Of a DNA stretch of 64,000 nt, positions 58,401 through 64,000 are shown in pieces. How positions within the stretch are numbered: the stretch's first letter is position 1; the number at the start of each line of letters is the position of its first letter. Position numbers and translations under genes: made by a program. A model generated the notes under the pieces. It was not told the origin of the DNA and did no database searches. It worked only from the letters and a program-made list of their open reading frames with translations. Origin of the DNA: Gnetum montanum (Eukaryota; Streptophyta; Gnetopsida; Gnetales; Gnetaceae); assembly GCA_015680685.1 (NCBI GenBank), contig MNCI01023425.1, positions 97,715 through 161,714 on the forward strand. The letters run 5' to 3'.

Positions 58401-58750
58401 TTGTGGATGGGAGACATGCACTGTGTGAACATAAGGCTAAGCAAGCATTATTGCTACTAGAAGAGATGACTAGGTAGGATGCAACAATGCCAAAAATGGT
58501 AAGCTAACATGAGGTACTACATCTTAATGTGTAGGTTATGTCTAGTGCATCACTATCACAGGTGTTAATTTGGAAGGTGACATCATGGCTATGACCATCT
58601 TAAGAAAGATAGGTGCATGGGATTGTGGAAGGAGCAGACTAGCGGTTTTCCATTAGAAGATAGTGTGGAAGGAGTTCTTGTTCTCTCAAGAAGCCTTAAA
58701 TGCATCCTACTCTTCTTTTAGGGGCTTCTCATAGTTTGTTCCTGCTTCAG
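55500..58750 (-). pseudogene. Decayed gag-protease of TAT-D
   Basis: Minus translation shows 'LLLQFTKYNGEGDPNPHFMM', 'HVFSMSLTGKELDLYHALPQ' and 'FMMHFKYNLKPETTLDQLI' (Gag core, 58187-57700), a Thr/Lys/Pro linker (57539-57222), 'LDHNTDFCLAI.DELQKMI' (zinc segment, near 57080), then protease: 'KVHVDDAIVINVI' (near 56095) and 'FNLILGRPWLA' (near 55870), then 'IHQEIHLLYEGGE'. The same order and spacing as TAT-B. Stops are frequent, mostly TAG. The protease active site is altered (VDDAI where VDDG is usual). Confidence 0.75.
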
Positions 58751-59537
58751 ACTCACTTGTTTAGATGAGCTAAGCACATATCTACTGGTAGGATTCAGTG
58801 AGTAGGATGAAGTCAACTAGGAAGAGGATATACTACCATTTATTTGAATAGATAAACTTATAACCCCATTTTTCTTCCTTATCCAAGTGGTATATGAATA
58901 GGCCTACTTGGATCTTTGCGTAGATAAAGTTATATTGTTCATCGTTTAGTATAGTATACTAAGGGTCTTGGCCAGGCAACCTAAGGAATTGCCTTGGCAT
59001 TTCCATGGCAAGACTGATAGGATGGTCAATAATGGGGTTGACAAGATAGCGAGTGTACTCAAGAATAATGTCAAAGGTTGTTTAAAACTCATGTGTATGG
59101 ATTAATTTGCAAGAGAGAAATGTAGAGGTTGCTAGTGGTAGAAAATAACTAACTTTATTGACTGTAAAAATGGCTAACTCTAGAAACTACAGAAAAATGG
59201 CTAAGTCTAAAAACTATAGGAAAATGGCTAAGTTTGGAGACTATGCTCTCTATGGTGAGAGCTAACTATGCTCTCTACTGATAGCCTAGAATTCAGCTAA
59301 CTATGGGAATGTAAGCTCTAGGATTTCTATGTAGGGTTCCAAGGGAATCAACAATGAGGTCCAATCTTCATCAATCGGTTAGTAGATAATGCCTTCATTG
59401 GCTGAAGATCCAGCTACTGCTACACATGTAGTAGGTTAACAGGGGTGTTGGGTGTACACTAGCCTAAAGCTAGCAATGGTGATGCAAAAAGCATGCAAGA
59501 TAATCGCTAATTGATTTTAAAAAAAATAAAATGGTTT

Positions 59538-59556
59538 GGCCCTTCTTCTAGCACTA
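59538..59556 (-). other. Candidate primer-binding site of TAT-D
   Basis: Minus TAGTGCTAGAAGAAGGGCC, 6 bp after the LTR end TGGCACTATA. Identical to the TAT-C site. Confidence 0.5.
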
Positions 59557-59562
59557 CAAAAA

Positions 59563-60232
59563 TATAGTGCCAAAAACATTAGTGACTGAAACACTAAGGG
59601 GTCTATGGGCACACAGTCCTAACCCTGAGTTTATGCTAAGGCCTACTAGAGGTAGAGATAGGATGCCCTGAATGATATTTTTAATTGAATAGGGACTTAC
59701 AAAATGAAAATGGGGGTGCAGTGTAGTTAGCTATGATGCTAATCCAAAATTATGCTAAGTGTTTGCATGGTGTCAATGGTGTTAATGGGGTTGAGCATGG
59801 TAAAATTTTTTTATTGAAAAATGAAGGTGATAACATGCAAGGACCATTGCCCAAGGATGGCTATGCATTGAAATAGTAGAAAATGCAAGTAAAATGCTAA
59901 AAAATTTAGGTAAAATTCTAAAAATGCAAAGAAGGAGAGAGAGAGAAATAGAACTACACCCTAAATGGGGTTGAGCGTAGTCAACTTCAGAAGGGCTTAG
60001 AAAGTACATAGTGTATAATAGGTGTAGTGGACAACATATTTGTAGTATTCAGTGTGTCTGGCTACAAAGACTAACATTCTGCCATGGTGTCTATGCCTAC
60101 CGGGTTGGCTGTTGTGGTGTGTAGTGGGCTATAGTGGTCCACGGTGTCCTACTATGAGCTATGGTGATGTGCAACATTGCCTCTCTCTAGTTTGCTAGTA
60201 TGCCTTTGGTTTTTTGTTTGTCCAAATGTGCA
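59563..60232 (-). repeat. 5' LTR of TAT-D, outer end missing
   Basis: Matches 50686-51370 in the same orientation. Similarity stops near 60232, leaving roughly 1.1 kb of the LTR, including all of its U3 side, absent. Confidence 0.7.
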
Positions 60233-60239
60233 ATGCCAA

Positions 60240-60795
60240 TTCCATCCCCATGTAGTAGGTTTTATGGAAATTGATAGAAAGCTACAATATGCCAAAATTG
60301 AAAAGAAACTAGATCATGGAGGCAACCTTCTCCAATGGACTTGAAGCTTTAGCAAGTAACTTCTTGTGCCCTTGGCATAAACCTATACACTGTGAACTCA
60401 ATTCCTTTTATATTCTTTTATAAATTTGTTCTTCATGTTGCTCAAATTTTGGTTTCCACTTCTATTTCTATGTTTATTGTTGTAACTACAATTTCATTTT
60501 CCATATAATTTTTAATAGGTAGTTCCTGACAATGTTTTTAGTAGGCCATTTTTATGTACATTTTTAGTAGGCCATTTCTTAGTAAGCCATTTCTATCTAT
60601 GTTTCCACTTATATTCATAGTTCTGAAACCATTCCCATTTAACATTCCATAAGTCCTTCGGTGATTGAAAAGACCATCCAAATTTTTCTTGATCCCATTT
60701 TTGTGGATGCCCTTGGGATTTAGGGTTAACACTATTCTAGTGCTTGGATCTTTTAGTTTCCCCCATTCTAGCAACCAAGATTTCTAGCACCAATA
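60240..60795 (+). repeat. 5' LTR of TAT-C (left end unclear)
   Basis: The right half follows the end of the TAT-B LTRs ('taagtcctt.ggtgatt.aa..accatc', 'cttggatctttt', 'tctagcacca'), then the shared primer-site-like TAGTGCTAGAAGAAGGGCC at 60802. The left end is lost against TAT-D. Confidence 0.6.
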
Positions 60796-60904
60796 GTTTT
60801 CTAGTGCTAGAAGAAGGGCCTCCATCCAAATTTTTGGACAAAAAACCTATTTCTATCATTTTTTTGTCTATTGTGATGTCCATTTTTTAATCTCCATTTT
60901 CTTG

Positions 60905-61175
60905 TTAGCAGTAGTTGACTATGTTGATAGTAATTAGTTAACTATGATAATAGTAGTTAGCTGACTATGTTAATAGTAATTAGTAGATTACACTAATAGT
61001 AGTTAGTTGACTATGATGATCATAATTAGCAAACTATGCTGACAATAGTTTGTAAACTACATTAATAATAGTGAGTAGACTACACTAACAATAGTAAGCT
61101 AACTATGCTAAGAGTAGTAGGTTGACTACATTGACAATAGTAGGTTGACTACACTAATAGTAGTAGGTTGACTAC
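60905..61175. repeat. Minisatellite in the TAT-C leader, unit about 27-30 bp
   Basis: Around nine units of 'gttgactatgttgatagtagttagt'. The repeat carries the same 'gactatg' word that recurs in the LTRs and satellite of TAT-B and TAT-D. Confidence 0.75.
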
Positions 61176-61479
61176 TATTAAGACCAATTCTATTTAACAT
61201 CATTTTGATTGAACCCCATTTTGTTCAATGCCATTTTGTTGAACTTCATTCCTACTATGACACCCATTTCTGCTTAGTAGTAGTTTCCTACTACCTTTTG
61301 AATTTTAGCCTACTATGATACTAGTTTACCTTATGTACTATGTTTTTACTAAAAATAGTAAAAAATCCAAAAAGCACTACTTGTAACATGTCTTTTCAAA
61401 AATCAACCAAACTACTTTTCACACTCATTAATGGTGGGTCCAACCATTAATCTATGAAGGTTTACAACCCTAAAGACCC

Positions 61480-64000
61480 TACTATCGTGGAGTGTAGGTA
61501 GTCTTTGATGGTTAGGGAAAAATTCCTAACTTTTTAATCATAAATGAAGTTTTTACAACTTCATTTATGCACAAATGTAGGTTCGCATGCTGATTCCATG
61601 TCTAGAAGTAGAAGCCAAAAGGGAGTTTGAGCTCATACACCTAGATGTAAAGGAATATATCCCTTCCCCATATGACCAAATACCCCTCAACGATATACAT
61701 GCTAGCATCCTAGATCAATTGATTCAGATGGAGAAGAAGGATGACAAGCATAGCTTAGAGGAGCAACAAGAAGAGGAGGATGAGTTTATTGTAGAATCTA
61801 AGCTTGAAAACCTATTGGGAGGGTTGTTCTAACAAGCAACCCCCAAGGCCACTGAGCCTTCACCTAAAGCCTCTATCTTCTCCATGTACATGGTGCTACC
61901 ATCTTCTACCTCCTCCTACCATACTATAGTTAGTTCCGCTCCTATTATAGTCATGCACCAAGCACACTTGGTGTCACAACCCATGACCTTCCACTTTTCC
62001 ATGCTATTCGCTACATAGCCTCAGACTATGCAGTCATCATTGGTAGTTATTACTATCACTAACCCGCTATCATCCAAATGAGGCTGATAACATGACCTCA
62101 TCCAACTTAGGGGTTACAAAACATCTTTATCCTATTTGTGCCTTAGATACTAGCACAAACATCTTTTTCCCTATTTGGACCATAAACTACAACCATGACA
62201 CAACCACTCCCTTTTTTGTAATTAATAGCAAGGTAATAAGCCTCACAATGTAAGCCTCAACCCTTTGTCCAAAATACACAACTAACAAGAGCACCCCAAG
62301 GCCTGGATCAGGCTTTCCAAATGATCTAGGATCTAATTGAAGAGTTAAGAAAACTCAAAGCCTCAATGTCCTAGACCATAAAGATTATGAACTTCTATCA
62401 AGATGATCCCATATACCCTATAGTCCCACCACTAACTCTTTTCCCTAGTGTCTTTGTGCCAGAGTTCAACAAGTATAATGAGGAAGGTGATCCGAATGCA
62501 CATCTAATTACCTTCTACTTGAAGTGCTTTCTATTTCTAGTATGGTTGCATATTATTATGCAAATTTTCCTAATGTCTTCATTAGGAAAAGCCTTAGAAT
62601 AGTACCATGCATTGGCTGGGGGATCTCTATCCTTCTTGGATGAACTAATTTCACAATTCATGAATTGTTTCAAGTATAACTTGAAACTTGATACCATACT
62701 TGACCAACTGATGAAGGTTAAGAAAGGTTCCCTAGAGCTAGTGTAGAAGTTTTTCCAATGATGAAAAACTCTACTCAACAAGATAATAGAACCAATAGCT
62801 AAAACTCACCTTTTAGCTATTTTTAAAGGTGTGGTTAATGATTTTATGAAATCAAAAGTATATTATCTTGACCCATGGACTTTTAGTCAAGCCTTTTCCT
62901 AGACTAAGAACATAGAAGATGCTATTAAAGCTAGCCAAGATCTTGCTTACATTGCATACAAAAAACAACATGCATGTAAAGACAAGAAAAGGGGTAGGCA
63001 AAACAATATGACCATAGCAACTTTGAACAAAGTGACTAAGTTACCAAGCAAGGGCCAAAGCATAACCAACCTAAATCCCCTATTACCATCAATGATAATC
63101 ATAAATATACCTCTAGGACCACTACATCAACTACTTCTAGGCCTAACTTTTAATAGAAAGATTGATCCAACTATATCAAGTTACCCATCAAATAATCAAA
63201 GCTATTAGACTAACTATTGAAGAGCAGTAGAATCTAGTAAAAATGGATAATCAAGAATGCCTACAAGAGGCATGATAAGTTATGTGAAATAGTGAAAGGT
63301 CCCAATTCAGCAACCAAACATGTCCCTCCACTAACCTAATACTTTAAGTTTGATCATTTTTACCATTACAATTACTAGGTCACAATATTGATTTTTTCCA
63401 TGCACTTAAGGATGACTTGCAAATGATGATTAATAGGGGTGAATTAGTATTAGATACATCCAATCCTATTAGGCCTTAAAATTAGTCAATGCATATATAT
63501 ATAAGGAACACATAAACTCTAAAAATAGCCTATACACCATAGTAGTGTTTGATATTCACAATGATCAAAGGCCTATGAGGGAATCATTTGTGACCAAGAT
63601 GCTTCCTCACAATAAAAGGGGCTCTCTACCTTCTATTAAAAGATCCCCCTTTTTAGTAAGGGTACTATCATTAGTACTCCCCAAAGAACCCATTGTGATT
63701 AGGATTCCCTAACCCTCTACAATGAAACCTACCCCAATGATGAAACAACCTCTCGTGGTGGCCCATGCAACATCTTCTTCCTAACAACCAACTAGGGGTA
63801 GTAAGAAATTTCCAACCAAACAATAGAATAAGGCTACATAGAAAGCCAAGAATAAGGCCAATAAGTAGACCAAGTAAGGAAAGGAGGTGGATGCACCAAA
63901 ATCCACTTTCATTTCATTTTTTCCAATGACTTCCATAACCTAGTTTCCATCAACTAGTAAACCATGAGAAGAACCAAAACTCGAAGAAGAGAACAAATAG
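61480..64000 (+). pseudogene. Decayed gag of TAT-C
   Basis: An open acidic N-terminal stretch at 61587-61832 ('LIPCLEVEAKREFELIHLD') matches TAT-B 33255-33500. The Gag core at 62387-62700 reads 'EFNKYNEEGDPNAHLITFYL', 'YHALAGGSLSFLDELISQF' and 'MNCFKYNLKLDT'. The zinc segment is near 63340-63440 ('YFKFDHFYHYNY', Cys lost). Stops are mainly TAG and at least two frame changes are present. Confidence 0.75.

Larger units (their letters stand above)
50686..60232 (-). mobile_element. TAT-D: second Tat-like element, minus strand, gag-protease only
   Basis: The 3' LTR is at 50686-52447, with polypurine tract 52448-52466. The 5' LTR (59563 to about 60232) is truncated at its outer end. Gag-protease lies at about 58750-55500 on the minus strand, and repeats fill 52.5-55.4 kb. 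No reverse transcriptase or integrase was found. It resembles TAT-B in Gag, protease, primer-site sequence and polypurine tract. The outer end of its 5' LTR is lost against TAT-C, so the target duplication cannot be tested. Confidence 0.75.
60240..64000 (+). mobile_element. TAT-C: third Tat-like element, 5' part (runs off the window)
   Basis: An LTR end (60240-60795), primer-site-like sequence (60802-60820), leader with a minisatellite (60905-61175) and decayed gag (61480-64000), all plus strand. The relation to TAT-B is clear from Gag. It stands head to head with TAT-D. The protease would lie beyond the window. Confidence 0.7.

Noticed and set aside
50915-60009. Similar minus-strand ORFs at 50915-51151 and 59782-60009
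   Set aside because: They are similar because they lie at the same position in the two LTRs of TAT-D; they support the LTR pair rather than a gene.

Overview
The window looks like intergenic heterochromatin of a vascular plant with a large, repeat-rich genome. A gymnosperm or fern would fit, but the sequence does not fix the species. It is AT-rich, holds no recognisable intact host gene, and is almost entirely nested transposable elements of different ages. There is one 981-bp assembly gap (22235-23215) and a single N at 40728. All identifications were made by reading translations and repeats by eye; no database search was run.

Layout. 1-5251: left-truncated minus-strand Ty3/gypsy element (GGR1) with an intact 1072-aa Gag-protease ORF, a tRNA-Asp-like primer site and a 1025-bp LTR, followed by an inverted LTR fragment (about 5430-5852). 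5853-10529: AT-rich decayed DNA. 10530-11502, 20052-20253 and 20832-20863: pieces of one old chromovirus-like integrase, split by a complete 8549-bp element GGR2 (11503-20051, TSD GTAAG) and by a solo LTR (20254-20826, TSD ATGAT). An inverted LTR of that second family follows at 20864-21435, then two tRNA-SINE-like copies running into the gap. 23216-27241: unassigned sequence and a decayed hAT transposase (25632-26657). 27242-27999: 5'-truncated LINE with a perfect 18-bp TSD.

28495-29566 is an intronless decayed copy of a CCR4/EEP-type nuclease gene. It is cut near its 3' end by a 20.3-kb Tat/Ogre-like element (TAT-B, 29567-49852, TSD ccaat/tcaat), and its reading frame resumes exactly beyond the element. 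TAT-B carries LTRs, a decayed gag and protease, an antisense multi-exon gene with an FCP1/NIF-phosphatase-like exon, a roughly 190-bp satellite and only a stub of reverse transcriptase. Its left LTR contains a 1326-bp solo LTR with its own TSD. From 50355 come an LTR fragment, a second Tat-like element on the minus strand (TAT-D, 50686-about 60232) and a third on the plus strand (TAT-C, about 60240 to the window end).

How the parts relate. None of the four LTR elements whose interior can be read has complete reverse transcriptase and integrase. They keep Gag (with or without protease), packaging-type noncoding regions, LTRs and cargo genes, so they look like Gag-coding but otherwise non-autonomous elements that depend on enzymes made elsewhere. 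Two unrelated LTR families place arrays of 10-bp GCG-N4-CGC palindromes just upstream of their TATA boxes.

Most promising for novelty: (1) the spliced antisense cargo gene in TAT-B; (2) the GATATC palindromic promoter module and its second, internal copy ahead of the cargo ORF in GGR2; (3) recurrent GACTATG...CATAGTC inverted-repeat arrays in the Tat-like elements.
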